Of a DNA stretch of 9,923 nucleotides, positions 1 to 7,886 are shown one piece after another. Source of the stretch: an uncultured Eubacteriales bacterium (lineage in GTDB: Bacteria > Bacillota > Clostridia > UMGS1840); contig USLP01000027.1 in the NCBI GenBank assembly GCA_900555525.1, positions 1 through 9,923 on the forward strand. The letters are read 5' to 3'. How positions within the stretch are numbered: position 1 is the stretch's first letter; every line of letters starts with the position of its first letter. The notes beneath the pieces are model-generated. The model did not search any database. It had not been told where the DNA came from and saw only the letters and a program-made list of their open reading frames with translations. A program made the translations under genes and the position numbers.

Positions 1-64
1 CTGAGAACATTGTTTGATTAAGATGACTCCCGGTTTCGCAAATCGAAATTTGTGGGTGCGATTG

Positions 65-448
65 ATGAAAATTATTGAAGTTAAAGAAAATAAAAAACAA
101 TATCTTGATTTGCTCCTATTAGCAGATGAGCAGGAAGATATGGTTGACCGTTATCTTGATAACGGCAAGATGTATGTACTTGATGATAATGGGGTCAAGT
201 GTGAGTGTGTCATAACCGATAAAGAAAATGACATACTTGAAATCAAGAACATTGCGACAGTTCCAGAATATCAAGGGAAAGGTTATGCAAGAGCCTTAAT
301 TGAGTTTATTGTTAATAATTACAGAGAGCAATATGCCATTCTGCAAGTGGGAACAGGCGATAGCCCACTGACAATACCATTTTATGAAAAGTGTGGTTTT
401 GTCCGTTCGCATATCATATCAAATTTCTTTTGTCAACACCGAAAATAA
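65..448 (+). CDS. GNAT-family N-acetyltransferase, C-terminally truncated
   Basis: A GCN5-related N-acetyltransferase, a cytoplasmic enzyme that moves an acetyl group from acetyl-CoA to an amine; the acceptor cannot be told. The acetyl-CoA motif A is clear: a beta strand (EIKNIATVPEY, about 59-69), then the pyrophosphate-binding loop QGKGYA (70-75) and helix ALIEFIV. The late motif IPFYEKCGFVRSH (104-116) is also typical. In relatives of this family, as I recall them, the chain goes on after 'NFF' for about 25 residues with another beta strand. Here it ends after 127 residues in an unrelated tail (CQHRK), so the 3' end appears replaced at about position 430. The ATG at 65 is chosen because the conserved N-terminus begins there; earlier in-frame starts (14, 23) add a non-conserved leader. 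The upstream RBS is weak (GGGTG). Probably a gene remnant. Confidence 0.75.
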   Translation: MKIIEVKENKKQYLDLLLLADEQEDMVDRYLDNGKMYVLDDNGVKCECVITDKENDILEIKNIATVPEYQGKGYARALIEFIVNNYREQYAILQVGTGDSPLTIPFYEKCGFVRSHIISNFFCQHRK

Positions 449-519
449 TTCGGGTAGCCAAATTGCCGCAAACGTGATACCATACGCATAGCGTTTTTTG
501 ACGAAGGAGAAAAGATAAG

Positions 520-1245
520 ATGATAGGTTCAAAGCCCGTAGTGTGCGTTACCAGCAGCACCAATAACGCCGTGTTCCCCGAAGCCACGCGCGAGATACAG
601 ATGACCATGACCTATTGCGACGCGATATACAGCGCGGGCGGCGTGCCTGTGGTTGGGCCGGAGCATGGGGCGGAAGAGCTGAGCGAGCTTTGCGACGCGC
701 TTCTGCTCACGGGCGGCAGGGATGTTGAGCCCGGCCTTTACGGCGAAGAGGTGCTTAACGACACCGTAAAGACAGACCCGCCGCGCACGGAGTTCGAGCT
801 GGCGCTGATACGCGGCTTTACGGCGCGCAAGAAGCCGATAATGTGCATTTGTCGCGGCGTACAGATGCTCAACGTAGCCCTCGGCGGCACGCTCTATCAG
901 GATTTGGTGGAGCAATGCGGCTATGTGCATAGCGATAAGGACATTCGCCACTATGTATACGCCGAGCCGGGCAGCATACTGCATGAGCTTTTCGGCGAGA
1001 GGTTCAAAACCAACAGCACCCATCATCAGGCCATAAAGCAGCTTGCCCCCGGCCTGAGGGCGACCGCGCACTCGATAGAGGGCATAGTTGAGGCATTCGA
1101 GCACGAATCCCTGCCCATATTCGGCACCCAGTTCCACCCCGAGCGCCTCAGCGGCAAATATAACGACGGCCGCACGCCGGACTTCACCCCGCTGTTCAGG
1201 CGATTCATAGCCAACGCAAAGGCGTGTGCGGAAAAGCAGCTTTAA
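520..1245 (+). CDS. Gamma-glutamyl-gamma-aminobutyrate hydrolase-like class I glutamine amidotransferase (peptidase C26)
   Basis: A cytoplasmic hydrolase of the PuuD/peptidase C26 family, which cleaves gamma-glutamyl amides such as gamma-glutamyl-GABA; the true substrate here is unknown. Visible signatures are LLLTGGRDVEP (61-71, the TGGxDVxP oxyanion region), the nucleophile elbow CICRGVQMLNVALGG with Cys111, THHQ at 167-170, and the FGTQFHPE block (201-208) supplying catalytic His206 and Glu208. The 241-residue length is normal. The start is supported by GAAGGAGA at 503-510, 9 nt before the ATG. The glyA start follows 15 nt after the stop, so co-transcription is possible. Composition is odd: many third positions are G or C and sample lines reach 65-68% GC, well above both neighbours, which suggests a different origin. 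No polyamine catabolic genes lie nearby, so a putrescine-pathway role is not supported by context. Confidence 0.88.
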   Translation: MIGSKPVVCVTSSTNNAVFPEATREIQMTMTYCDAIYSAGGVPVVGPEHGAEELSELCDALLLTGGRDVEPGLYGEEVLNDTVKTDPPRTEFELALIRGFTARKKPIMCICRGVQMLNVALGGTLYQDLVEQCGYVHSDKDIRHYVYAEPGSILHELFGERFKTNSTHHQAIKQLAPGLRATAHSIEGIVEAFEHESLPIFGTQFHPERLSGKYNDGRTPDFTPLFRRFIANAKACAEKQL

Positions 1246-1260
1246 TGCGGGAGAGATATA

Positions 1261-2469
1261 ATGGACAAGGTATTTGAGCTTATACAAAGGGAGCAGAACC
1301 GGCAGAACAGCACGATAGAACTTATAGCATCGGAAAACTTTGTGTCCGAAAATGTGCTGAAGGCCGCCGGAAGCTGCCTTACCAATAAATATGCCGAAGG
1401 ATATCCGGGAAAGAGATATTACGGCGGCTGTGAGTGCGTGGATATTGTTGAAAATCTTGCAATAGAGCGTGCAAAAAAGCTGTTCGGCTGTGAACACGCG
1501 AATGTTCAGCCCCATTCGGGTGCAAATGCAAACACGGCAGTTTATTTTGCAATGCTCAATCCGGGCGATACGATTTTGGGAATGAATCTTGCTCACGGCG
1601 GTCATTTGAGCCACGGAAGCCCCGTTAATATTTCGGGAAAATATTTTAACGTTGTTCCGTACGGCGTTGATTCCGTTACGCATAGAATAGATTATGAAAA
1701 AATGTACGAGCTTGCCATGACGAATAAGCCGAAGCTTATCGTTGCGGGTGCAAGCGCATATCCGAGAATTATAGATTTTAAGAAGATAAGCGAAATTGCA
1801 AAAGAATGCGGTGCGCTTCTTATGGTTGACATTGCGCATATCGCAGGTCTTGTTGCGGCAGGACTTCATGAAAGTCCCGTTCCTTATGCGGATTTTGTAA
1901 CCACAACAACGCATAAAACATTGAGAGGCCCCAGAGGCGGAATGATTATGTGCAAAGAAGAGTACGCAAAGGCTATCAATAAAGCCGTATTCCCCGGTTT
2001 GCAGGGAGGTCCTTTGATGCACGTTATCGCAGGTAAGGCTGTTGCTTTGGGCGAAGCGCTTACGGACGATTTCAAAAATTATCAGAAACAAATCGTGAAA
2101 AATGCGGCGGCTATGGCTGATGAATTTTCAAAAATCGATGTTGACATGGTTTCGGGCGGTACGGATAACCACTTGATTTTACTTGATTTGAGAAAACTCG
2201 GAGTAACGGGCAAGGAAGCGGAACATAACCTTGATGAGGTTTCCATAACCGTAAACAAAAACGCAATTCCCAACGATCCCCAGTCTCCGTTTATTACAAG
2301 CGGTATCAGAATAGGTACTCCCGCCGTAACGACGAGGGGGATGAAAGAGGACGATATGCGCCTTATAGCAAGACTTATAAAAATGACTCTTACGGATTTT
2401 GAAGGCACAAAGGACGAAGTGAGAAATTCCGTAAAAGAGCTCGTTTCAAGGTACAAGCTTTATGAATAA
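1261..2469 (+). CDS. glyA: Serine hydroxymethyltransferase
   Basis: A PLP enzyme of the cytoplasm that interconverts serine plus tetrahydrofolate with glycine plus 5,10-methylenetetrahydrofolate, the main source of one-carbon units. Hallmarks are [12 protein letters not shown] (19-30), [15 protein letters not shown] (42-56), the Ser/Gly-rich [16 protein letters not shown] region (80-95), the [13 protein letters not shown] segment, and the PLP lysine in [14 protein letters not shown], which is Lys219. The chain is 402 residues, about 10-15 shorter than usual, all of it missing at the extreme N-terminus; the first aligned block is otherwise complete. The ATG follows a GGGAGAGA ribosome site. 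It lies 15 nt after the GC-rich amidotransferase gene and overlaps rarA by 8 nt. Composition shifts to about 50% GC within this gene, so the upstream gene may be a recent neighbour. Confidence 0.96.
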   Translation: MDKVFELIQREQNRQNSTIELIASENFVSENVLKAAGSCLTNKYAEGYPGKRYYGGCECVDIVENLAIERAKKLFGCEHANVQPHSGANANTAVYFAMLNPGDTILGMNLAHGGHLSHGSPVNISGKYFNVVPYGVDSVTHRIDYEKMYELAMTNKPKLIVAGASAYPRIIDFKKISEIAKECGALLMVDIAHIAGLVAAGLHESPVPYADFVTTTTHKTLRGPRGGMIMCKEEYAKAINKAVFPGLQGGPLMHVIAGKAVALGEALTDDFKNYQKQIVKNAAAMADEFSKIDVDMVSGGTDNHLILLDLRKLGVTGKEAEHNLDEVSITVNKNAIPNDPQSPFITSGIRIGTPAVTTRGMKEDDMRLIARLIKMTLTDFEGTKDEVRNSVKELVSRYKLYE

Positions 2470-3724
2470 GCCGCTTGCCGACAGATTGAGACCCGATAAC
2501 CTTGAAGAGGTGTTCGGTCAAAAGCATCTCGTTGGCGAAAATGCACCGCTTCGGAGGATATATGAGCAAAACGTCATTCCGAATATGATTTTTTACGGAC
2601 CGAGCGGAACGGGGAAAACAACGGTTGCCAAAATTATAGCAAAACGCACCGATAAAAAACTGTATCAGCTTAATGCGACAAATGCGTCCGTTGCTGACAT
2701 AAAGGCGATAATTGCGGATTTGGACGGCTTTTTGGGTTCAAACGGCGTTGTTTTATATCTTGATGAGATTCAGAATTTTAACAAAAAGCAGCAACAGTCG
2801 CTTTTGGAATATGTGGAAAAAGGACTTATAACGCTTATTGCGGGTACTACCGAAAATCCGAATTTCTACATATATAATGCGCTTTTGTCACGCTGTACCG
2901 TTTTTGAGTTTAAGGAGCTTTCGGAGGCGGATATTTTGCTTGCCGTAGAAAGAGCGGCGGCGATTTTACATGATGAAAGCGGAATAGAGTTTACACATGA
3001 GGCTAAAGAATATATTGCGATGAACTCCTGCGGCGACTGCCGAAAAGCTATAAATGCCGTTGAGATGTGTTCGCTTTTGGCAAAGACGAACGATGAGGGA
3101 AAACCCATTATAACGGAAACGGAAGCGTCTGCGGTTACGAGTGGAAACAACTTTAGATATGACAAATTCGGCGACAGTCATTATGATATTTTGTCGGCTT
3201 TTCAAAAATCAATAAGAGGAAGCGATGAAAATGCAGGGCTTCATTATCTTGCAAGACTGCTTTCGGCAGGCGACTTGATTTCGCCGTGTCGCCGTCTTCT
3301 CGTCATTGCCTCTGAGGATATAGGAATGGCATATCCGCAGGCGGCGTCTATCGTAAAATCGCTTTGCGATTCCGCCGTTCAGCTCGGATTGCCCGAAGGA
3401 CGGATACCGCTTGCACAGGCTGTTATCCTGCTTGCGACTGTGCCGAAATCCAATTCCGTTATTACGGCGATTGATTTTGCAATGTCGGACGTTAAGAATT
3501 TCAACTGCGGAGATATTCCGCTTCATTTGAAGGATAGCCACTATGAGGGCAGTGAAGAGCTTAACAGGGGCGTAGGATACAAATATGCGCATGATTACGA
3601 AAACAATTATGTGAAACAGCAGTATCTGCCCGATAACATCAAAAACCGTAAGTATTATAAGGGCGGAAACAATAAATTTGAACGTGAAATAAAGGCTTAT
3701 GCCAAATTTTTGGGAAAAGAATAA
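2462..3724 (+). CDS. rarA: Replication-associated recombination protein A (RarA/MgsA AAA+ ATPase)
   Basis: An AAA+ ATPase of the RarA/MgsA/WRNIP1 family that acts at stalled replication forks and single-strand gaps. The order is normal: N-terminal [15 protein letters not shown] box, Walker A GPSGTGKT (46-53, Lys52), Walker B VLYLDE (97-102), sensor 1 AGTTENPN (127-134) and arginine finger Arg144 in LLSRC. The lid and tetramerisation domain follow, with [11 protein letters not shown] (245-254), [23 protein letters not shown] (266-288) and the C-terminal [10 protein letters not shown] box (370-379). The 420-residue length is typical and nothing is damaged. The ATG lies inside the last codons of glyA (8-nt overlap, different frame), which implies translational coupling and one transcript. 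A hairpin that includes its own stop codon ends the unit. Confidence 0.95.
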   Translation: MNKPLADRLRPDNLEEVFGQKHLVGENAPLRRIYEQNVIPNMIFYGPSGTGKTTVAKIIAKRTDKKLYQLNATNASVADIKAIIADLDGFLGSNGVVLYLDEIQNFNKKQQQSLLEYVEKGLITLIAGTTENPNFYIYNALLSRCTVFEFKELSEADILLAVERAAAILHDESGIEFTHEAKEYIAMNSCGDCRKAINAVEMCSLLAKTNDEGKPIITETEASAVTSGNNFRYDKFGDSHYDILSAFQKSIRGSDENAGLHYLARLLSAGDLISPCRRLLVIASEDIGMAYPQAASIVKSLCDSAVQLGLPEGRIPLAQAVILLATVPKSNSVITAIDFAMSDVKNFNCGDIPLHLKDSHYEGSEELNRGVGYKYAHDYENNYVKQQYLPDNIKNRKYYKGGNNKFEREIKAYAKFLGKE

Positions 3725-3761
3725 CAAGAATCGAGGGACAAAGTTCTCTCGATTTTTGTTA
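3722..3761 (+). terminator. Intrinsic terminator after rarA
   Basis: The left arm begins with the TAA stop of rarA (3722-3738) and the right arm is 3745-3761. The two arms pair over 17 bases with two G-U wobbles and enclose a 6-base loop (CAAAGT). The inner 10-bp stem AATCGAGGGA/TCTCTCGATT followed by TTTGTT is enough for Rho-independent termination. The near-perfect outer pairing means it could also act on the opposite strand. It separates the glyA-rarA unit from the lepA promoter. Confidence 0.8.
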
Positions 3762-3806
3762 TAATGTCGGTTTTTGAAAAAAATTTAATAACTTTTAAGA
3801 AAAATA

Positions 3807-3835
3807 TTTACAAACTCTTTTTTTTGTGATATAAT
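3807..3835 (+). promoter_or_regulatory. Sigma-A promoter for lepA
   Basis: TTTACA at 3807-3812 and TATAAT at 3830-3835 are separated by exactly 17 bases, and TGA directly precedes the -10 box (extended -10 pattern). The spacer contains a T-tract. Transcription would start near 3842, giving a leader of about 35 bases. The lepA ATG at 3878 has AGGAG at 3865-3869, 8 nt upstream. This is one of the clearest promoters in the window. Confidence 0.8.
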
Positions 3836-3877
3836 CAATAATGTATTTGTATATCTAACAAAACAGGAGTACTATAA

Positions 3878-4186
3878 ATGAACGAACATCTTTCAAAAAT
3901 ACGCAATTTTTCGATTATTGCACATATAGATCACGGTAAATCCACACTTGCTGACAGACTTTTGGAAAAAACGGGTGTTGTTTCCGAACGTCAGATGGAG
4001 GATCAGCTCCTTGATAATATGGATTTGGAGCGTGAAAGAGGAATTACCATAAAAGCAAGAGCGGTACGGCTTTTGTATAAAGCGAACGATGGTGAAGAAT
4101 ATATTTTCAATCTTATCGACACACCGGGACACGTTGACTTTAATTATGAGGTTTCCAGGAGCTTAAAAGCTTGTTTAAAGAAGTAG
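3878..4186 (+). pseudogene. lepA: Elongation factor 4 (LepA), N-terminal fragment only
   Basis: The start of the translational GTPase EF4/LepA, which normally has about 600 residues and acts on the ribosome. The fragment shows G1 AHIDHGKST (15-23), the [17 protein letters not shown] switch I region (44-60) and G3 [16 protein letters not shown] (81-96). LepA should continue after 'RSL(A/K)AC' with an EG(A)LLVVDA strand and the NKxD motif. Here residue Cys99 is followed by Leu-Lys-Lys and TAG, so about 500 residues are absent: the rest of the G domain, domains II and III, and the C-terminal domain. Promoter and RBS are intact, so a useless 102-residue peptide would be made. The cut lies near 4160-4178. 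Either a real deletion or recombination, or an assembly join. Confidence 0.9.
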
Positions 4187-4218
4187 GATTGGTTGATGCA
4201 ATTGGCATAATGCCTTAA
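4157..4218 (+). other. Seam: end of the lepA match overlapping a possible gene tail in another frame
   Basis: In the frame starting at 4159 the bases read [19 protein letters not shown] and stop with TAA at 4216-4218. This looks like a normal hydrophobic protein C-terminus, and it faces a terminator 20 bases further on. I do not recognise the family. If it is the tail of a former gene convergent to the GH30 gene, the join with lepA lies within about 4160-4178, where both frames still look coding. The peptide is short, so chance is not excluded. Confidence 0.3.
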
Positions 4219-4238
4219 TTTAATATTTTCAAAGAATA

Positions 4239-4280
4239 AAAGCGGAGTTGTTGAAATAACCAAAATCAACACTCCGCTTT
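4239..4280 (-). terminator. Intrinsic terminator of the xylA-xylB-GH30 operon
   Basis: On the minus strand a GC-rich arm (complement of 4266-4280, AAAGCGGAGTGTTGA) pairs with the complement of 4239-4254 with one bulged base, closing an 11-base loop. It is followed on that strand by TATTCTTT. It lies 14 bases after the GH30 stop. On the plus strand the hairpin is followed by TAAAATT, so it may also stop readthrough from the lepA side. Confidence 0.75.
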
Positions 4281-4293
4281 AAAATTAAATGTA

Positions 4294-5573
4294 TTACAAA
4301 ATGATTGTATTAAACGAACGGGGTTTCAAAACGTAATTGTTACATTCAATTGTCAGAATTTTCTCTTCAGAAAACGGATTCATAACAATTGCAATACGTG
4401 AACCATCCGGGTTCTCGAACACTGTTGTATTGGAAGAAAATTCACCGCTCGTTTTCAGCATAACAGCTCCGCGTTTTACAAAATGCGAAAAATGTTTGTA
4501 TACGTAAAATTCAGGATTGAATACATATTCGCCGTTTTTTACGCTTATCAGCGAATTCTGATACCAGCCCCAGGAACTTAATCCTTCATTTTCAAGCGCC
4601 ATATTCCAGTAGACATTTGCTTTTGCTCCGAATTTGAAATAATGATGCATTAATTCGTATGTATAAATAGCATGCTCCCAAGTATTTTTTCCATCACCAC
4701 ATTCCATTTCGCTGTTAATGAAATCCATATTCGGGAAATCCTCTTTTGCCTGAATTATCGCAGTACGGCCTGCCCATTGGAATCCCATACCTTTTATGCT
4801 GTTTCTGCACTTCTCATTTTGCATAATTGTTCCGACGTATTGATAGTATCGGGTTGTGAGCTGCCTCCAATCCGTCTCCGGACCGTTGTATGTACCAAAC
4901 CATATATCAGCCATTTCACCGATTTCATCAATGAGATAGTCTGCCAAAAACTTCTCAATCGTTTCCGGCTTCCATACACACGAAGGAAACTTTTGGTCTG
5001 ATATAAACTCATTCTGGAAGAAAATTTGTTTAATATCTATTCCGTTTTTCTTGTATTCTTCAAGATATTTTTTTAAGTACTTGGCATATGCTTTTAAATT
5101 CGCATCAGTTTCAACAATCTGACCGTAATTGCATACTTTCGGAAATTTCATCCATGTCGGAGGACTCCAGGGCGATGCGTAGAACATGATTTCCGGAGAA
5201 CGTTTTTGCGCCTCTTTAATTGCCGGAATGATGTATTTTTGATCGCGCTCAATGGAGAAGTTTTTCATTTCGTAATCGCCGTCAATTTCGTTATAGCTAT
5301 ACCAGCTTTCCGCAAAATCATTTGCTCCGATAGGCAGGCGGCAATAATTAAAGTTGCAGCCGTCGATTCAAAACAGCTCATCAAATATTGCTGTTTTCTG
5401 ATTCTCCGAAAGTCCGAAAACCGCCTTTGTGCATATTTCGCTGATACAGCACCCCCCCAGCCATACAACGGTTTTCCTATTTTTTCACCGACCACAAGTT
5501 TTTTGCCTTCTTTGTCGGAAAACTTATTTTTTTCCGACCATTTTTCATTTTCAGTTGTTGAAACCCACTTCAT
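4294..5573 (-). pseudogene. GH30 family glycoside hydrolase, frameshifted and with an in-frame stop
   Basis: A clan-A retaining glycosidase of the GH30 (glucosylceramidase-like) family, without a signal peptide and so cytoplasmic; beside xylA and xylB a beta-xylosidase role is the best guess. The start (ATG 5573-5571) has AAAGGA upstream and sits 4 nt after the xylB stop. Family blocks: GWGG near residue 40; DGCNFNYCRLPIGANDFAES; ASPWSPPTWMK; acid/base Glu in IFFQNEF (about 5010); nucleophile region INSEMECGDGKNTWE (about 4705); and a C-terminal beta-domain rich in NPFSEEK/LKPRSFNTI. Two lesions precede the long intact frame (4294-5268). A run of seven C at 5452-5458 puts the frame off by one: one base is missing or two are extra. 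A TGA at 5370-5368 falls within ELF*IDGCNFN, where relatives as I recall them have a residue such as Ser. Restored length would be about 425 residues. TGA is a true stop here, since xylB ends with it. Confidence 0.88.
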
Positions 5574-5577
5574 AAAA

Positions 5578-6408
5578 TCAATCCTTTCTTTTATTTGCCA
5601 AATCCGCAAGCATTGAGAAATTGCTTTTCAGCGACGGATACAGGCTGTTGTATATTTCATAATATTTTTCGTATTCTGTATGGTTTGTTTTGTTTGGTTG
5701 CTGTTTATGTCTTGCTTTCACGAGCTTTTCGCAGCCCTCGGGAACGTTTTTGAATATACCTGATGCACATCCCGCTAAGATTGCGGCACCGAGCGCAGGA
5801 CCTTCCTCCGATTGCATGATTTTGATTGGCATATTGAATATATCAGCAATCATACTGCGCCAAAAGCTTCCCTTTGCGCCGCCTCCGCACAAAGCCATAT
5901 CGGTTGCATAGACGCCTGTCAGCATATATCGTATGTAATCCTTTGGCAGTAAGATATGCCGACAGCGTCTGAAGTTTTCGGGCTCATGCTTTTTCACCCA
6001 CATAATTTTTGACGCCGTAAAACCTTCCAATGCCGGATTTCCGGTGATTTCAAGCAATCGGTCGTGTCCGATTATGCTTTCGATTTCATTGCATTCTTCG
6101 GTCGTTCTGCCATCGCACCAAATAATTGCATCGCGAATTACCTCATTATTTTCATCCAGCATCACCAATCCGTGCATTTGCCCGGAAAGCCCAATACCGC
6201 AAATTTCACCGCATGCCTTTTTTGAAATTTCGCTTAAGGTACTGCAAACAGCCTTCCACCAGTCCTGCGGATTCTGCTCTGCCCAGCCGTTTTCCGGCTG
6301 ATAGAGCGGATAATCTGCCATTGCCGATGCAACCGTGTTACCCTCCGTATCAAACAAAACACTTTTTGTGCCGGAGGTTCCTATATCAATTCCGATTAAA
6401 TATTTCAT
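5578..6408 (-). CDS. xylB: Xylulokinase with large in-frame internal deletion
   Basis: An FGGY carbohydrate kinase that phosphorylates D-xylulose with ATP; the assignment rests on sequence and on the adjacent xylose isomerase. The N-terminal half is normal: GIDIGTSGTKSVLFD (6-20), GIGLSGQMHGLVMLD (71-85, the substrate-binding MHG), IIWCDGRT (95-102) and LLPKDYIRYMLTGVYATD (153-170). It then jumps at about residues 170-173 (5890-5900) to the ATP-site block LCGGGAKGSFWRSMIADIF of the C-terminal half. The product is 276 residues against about 490-500 in the family. The missing 215 or so residues include the catalytic Asp region (DQ/DN-AAG) and the YLxGERTP segment, so it should not be an active kinase. 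The frame is preserved. Start ATG 6408 with GGAG inside the end of xylA, 4 nt downstream of the xylA stop. The stop is TGA. Confidence 0.9.
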   Translation of the reverse strand: MKYLIGIDIGTSGTKSVLFDTEGNTVASAMADYPLYQPENGWAEQNPQDWWKAVCSTLSEISKKACGEICGIGLSGQMHGLVMLDENNEVIRDAIIWCDGRTTEECNEIESIIGHDRLLEITGNPALEGFTASKIMWVKKHEPENFRRCRHILLPKDYIRYMLTGVYATDMALCGGGAKGSFWRSMIADIFNMPIKIMQSEEGPALGAAILAGCASGIFKNVPEGCEKLVKARHKQQPNKTNHTEYEKYYEIYNSLYPSLKSNFSMLADLANKRKD

Positions 6409-6412
6409 AAGT

Positions 6413-7732
6413 TTACTCCATATTAAAAATGATTTGGTTGACAACACTCTCCAGATATTCCTGTCGTCTGCTTTCAGGCTTAACGTCTTTTAGAGAAAGC
6501 GCATACTCCGACAATTCCTCAAGATTGGTTTGATCCGCAACAATCTTTTTTCCGATTCCGCTGTCATAGGAGGCATATCTCTTTTTTATAAATTCATCAA
6601 TTCTGCCGTCCTCAATCAGCTTATACGCATTTCTTAATCCCAGGGCAAATGCGTCCATTCCGGCAATATGCGCAAGAAAAATGTCTTCAATTGTGTTTGA
6701 TGCACGTCTTGCTTTTGCATCAAAGTTCAATCCTCCGTTTTTAAAGCCGCCGGCACGCAAAATTTCGAGCATGGCATAGGTTGTGCTGTAAACGTCGGTC
6801 GGAAATTGATCTGTGTCCCAGCCCAAATGGCAGTCCCCCTGATTTGCATCAATCGAGCCGAGAACATCATTTATTCTGCACACGCAAAGTTCATGCTCGA
6901 ATGTATGTCCTGCAAGCGTTGCGTGGTTTGCTTCGATATTCAGTTTAAAATCCTTTAAAAGATCATATTTGCGAAGAAAGGCAAGCACCGTTGAGGCGTC
7001 AAAGTCATATTGATGCTTTGTGGGTTCTTTCGGTTTCGGTTCAATGTAAAAACCGCCGTCATAGCCTTTGCCTTTGGCATATTCAACCGCCATTTTTAAA
7101 AATCGCGCATAATTGTCCTGCTCCAATGACATATCGGTATTTAAAAGCGTTTCATATCCCTCTCTGCCGCCCCAAAACACATAACCTTTTCCGCCTAGCT
7201 CAATCGTGATATCAATTGCTTTTTTTACCTGAACTGCAGCATATGCAAAGGAATCGGCACAGCAGGAGGTAGATGCCCCGTGCATATATTTTGGTGCGGC
7301 AAAGCAATTTGCCGTACCCCACAAAAGCTTGATACCGTATTTTTTCATTTGTTCTTTGATAATCGGCACTATTATGTCAAGGTTTTGCTGGAATTCCGCA
7401 AGCGATTTTCCTTCGGGAGCAATATCTCGGTCATGAAAGCAAAAATATTCAATCCCAAGCTTATTCATAATTTCAAATGCGGCATATACCTTTTTCTTAT
7501 AAATTTCAATAGGCTCTTTTTCGCCTAAGCTTTTGTCAATTGTACCCACACCGAACATATCCGTGCCATCGGCAACCAACGTATGCCAATATGCCATGGA
7601 AAACTTTAAATGCTCGCTCATTTTTTTGCCGCCGAGAACCTCGTCCTTGTTATAAAACTTAAATGCAAACGGATTCTTTGACTTTGGACCCTCGTAGTTT
7701 ATTTTTGAAATATTACCAAATTGTTCCGTCAT
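6413..7732 (-). CDS. xylA: Xylose isomerase
   Basis: A cytoplasmic metal-dependent enzyme that converts D-xylose to D-xylulose (and glucose to fructose). This is the class II, long-N-terminus form found in Clostridia, 439 residues. Active-site residues are all present: His100 in CFHDRD, Glu231 in [15 protein letters not shown], Glu267 and His270 in [18 protein letters not shown], Asp295 in GSIDANQGD, Asp306 and Asp308 in GWDTDQFP, and Asp338 in NFDAKARR. No lesion is seen. The ATG at 7732 is chosen over that at 7738 because GTGAGG (7746-7741) is 8 nt from the former but 2 nt from the latter. First gene of the operon xylA-xylB-GH30, divergent from the AraC-type regulator. Confidence 0.96.
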   Translation of the reverse strand: MTEQFGNISKINYEGPKSKNPFAFKFYNKDEVLGGKKMSEHLKFSMAYWHTLVADGTDMFGVGTIDKSLGEKEPIEIYKKKVYAAFEIMNKLGIEYFCFHDRDIAPEGKSLAEFQQNLDIIVPIIKEQMKKYGIKLLWGTANCFAAPKYMHGASTSCCADSFAYAAVQVKKAIDITIELGGKGYVFWGGREGYETLLNTDMSLEQDNYARFLKMAVEYAKGKGYDGGFYIEPKPKEPTKHQYDFDASTVLAFLRKYDLLKDFKLNIEANHATLAGHTFEHELCVCRINDVLGSIDANQGDCHLGWDTDQFPTDVYSTTYAMLEILRAGGFKNGGLNFDAKARRASNTIEDIFLAHIAGMDAFALGLRNAYKLIEDGRIDEFIKKRYASYDSGIGKKIVADQTNLEELSEYALSLKDVKPESRRQEYLESVVNQIIFNME

Positions 7733-7740
7733 TGTCATAA

Positions 7741-7746
7741 CCTCAC
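7741..7746 (-). promoter_or_regulatory. Ribosome binding site of xylA
   Basis: GTGAGG on the minus strand, 8 nt before the ATG at 7732 and only 2 nt before the alternative ATG at 7738. This spacing decides the start in favour of a protein beginning [10 protein letters not shown]. Confidence 0.6.
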
Positions 7747-7768
7747 TTATCTTAGCTTATTTTATTTT

Positions 7769-7798
7769 ATCATAACTACAATTTATTTTCAATAACAA
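7769..7798 (-). promoter_or_regulatory. Candidate promoter of the xylA operon
   Basis: On the minus strand TTGTTA (7798-7793) and TATGAT (7774-7769) are separated by 18 bases, placing the start near 7762 and a leader of about 30 bases. The region is very AT-rich, and another TATAAT-like box occurs further upstream on this strand (near 7803), so the choice is tentative. The -35 box lies inside one copy of the AATAACAATTA repeat. Confidence 0.45.
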
Positions 7799-7859
7799 TT
7801 ATAGCTTTTTATGCGACAGATATTGCTTTTTTATAGAATAGGTGATATAATAACAATTA
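7791..7859 (+). repeat. 11-base direct repeat pair, candidate operator
   Basis: AATAACAATTA occurs at 7791-7801 and 7849-7859, same orientation, 58 bases apart start to start; each copy is soon followed by GC (ATTATAGC and ATTAGC). One copy covers the putative xylA -35, the other begins inside the -10 of the divergent regulator gene. AraC-family proteins commonly bind direct repeats in such positions. The repeat is AT-rich, so chance cannot be excluded. Confidence 0.4.
7823..7851 (+). promoter_or_regulatory. Promoter of the AraC-family regulator gene
   Basis: TTGCTT at 7823-7828 and TATAAT at 7846-7851 are 17 bases apart, with TGA directly before the -10 box (extended -10). The predicted transcript starts near 7858, leaving a leader of 30-40 bases. 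The second AATAACAATTA copy (7849-7859) covers the end of the -10 and the start point, a position suited to autorepression. Confidence 0.65.
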
Positions 7860-7880
7860 GCACAATTATTTGCAAATTGA

Positions 7881-7886
7881 AGGGGG
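7881..7886 (+). promoter_or_regulatory. Ribosome binding site of the AraC-family gene
   Basis: AGGGGG lies 9 nt before TTG 7896 and only 3 nt before TTG 7890. There is no ATG near it; the first in-frame ATG is 17 codons into the longer frame. The gene therefore most likely uses a TTG start, with 7896 favoured by spacing. Confidence 0.5.

Noticed and set aside
439..453. CCGAA-AATAA-TTCGG inverted repeat after the GNAT stop as a terminator
   Set aside because: Only five base pairs, and the following bases (GTAGCC) contain no T-run.
529..2091. A 520-codon open frame on the minus strand antisense to the amidotransferase and glyA
   Set aside because: It is a by-product of codon bias in the two real genes. 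The translation has no family motif and is Cys/Arg-rich and patchy, while both plus-strand genes show complete active sites.
4672..5001. Plus-strand open frame opposite GH30
   Set aside because: A shadow frame. The minus strand carries the GH30 catalytic blocks throughout this interval.
5368..5370. TGA inside the GH30 gene as a reassigned sense codon or selenocysteine
   Set aside because: xylB ends with TGA 4 nt before the GH30 start, other genes contain no internal TGA, and there is no nearby selenocysteine-type hairpin that I can see. A nonsense mutation or base error is simpler.
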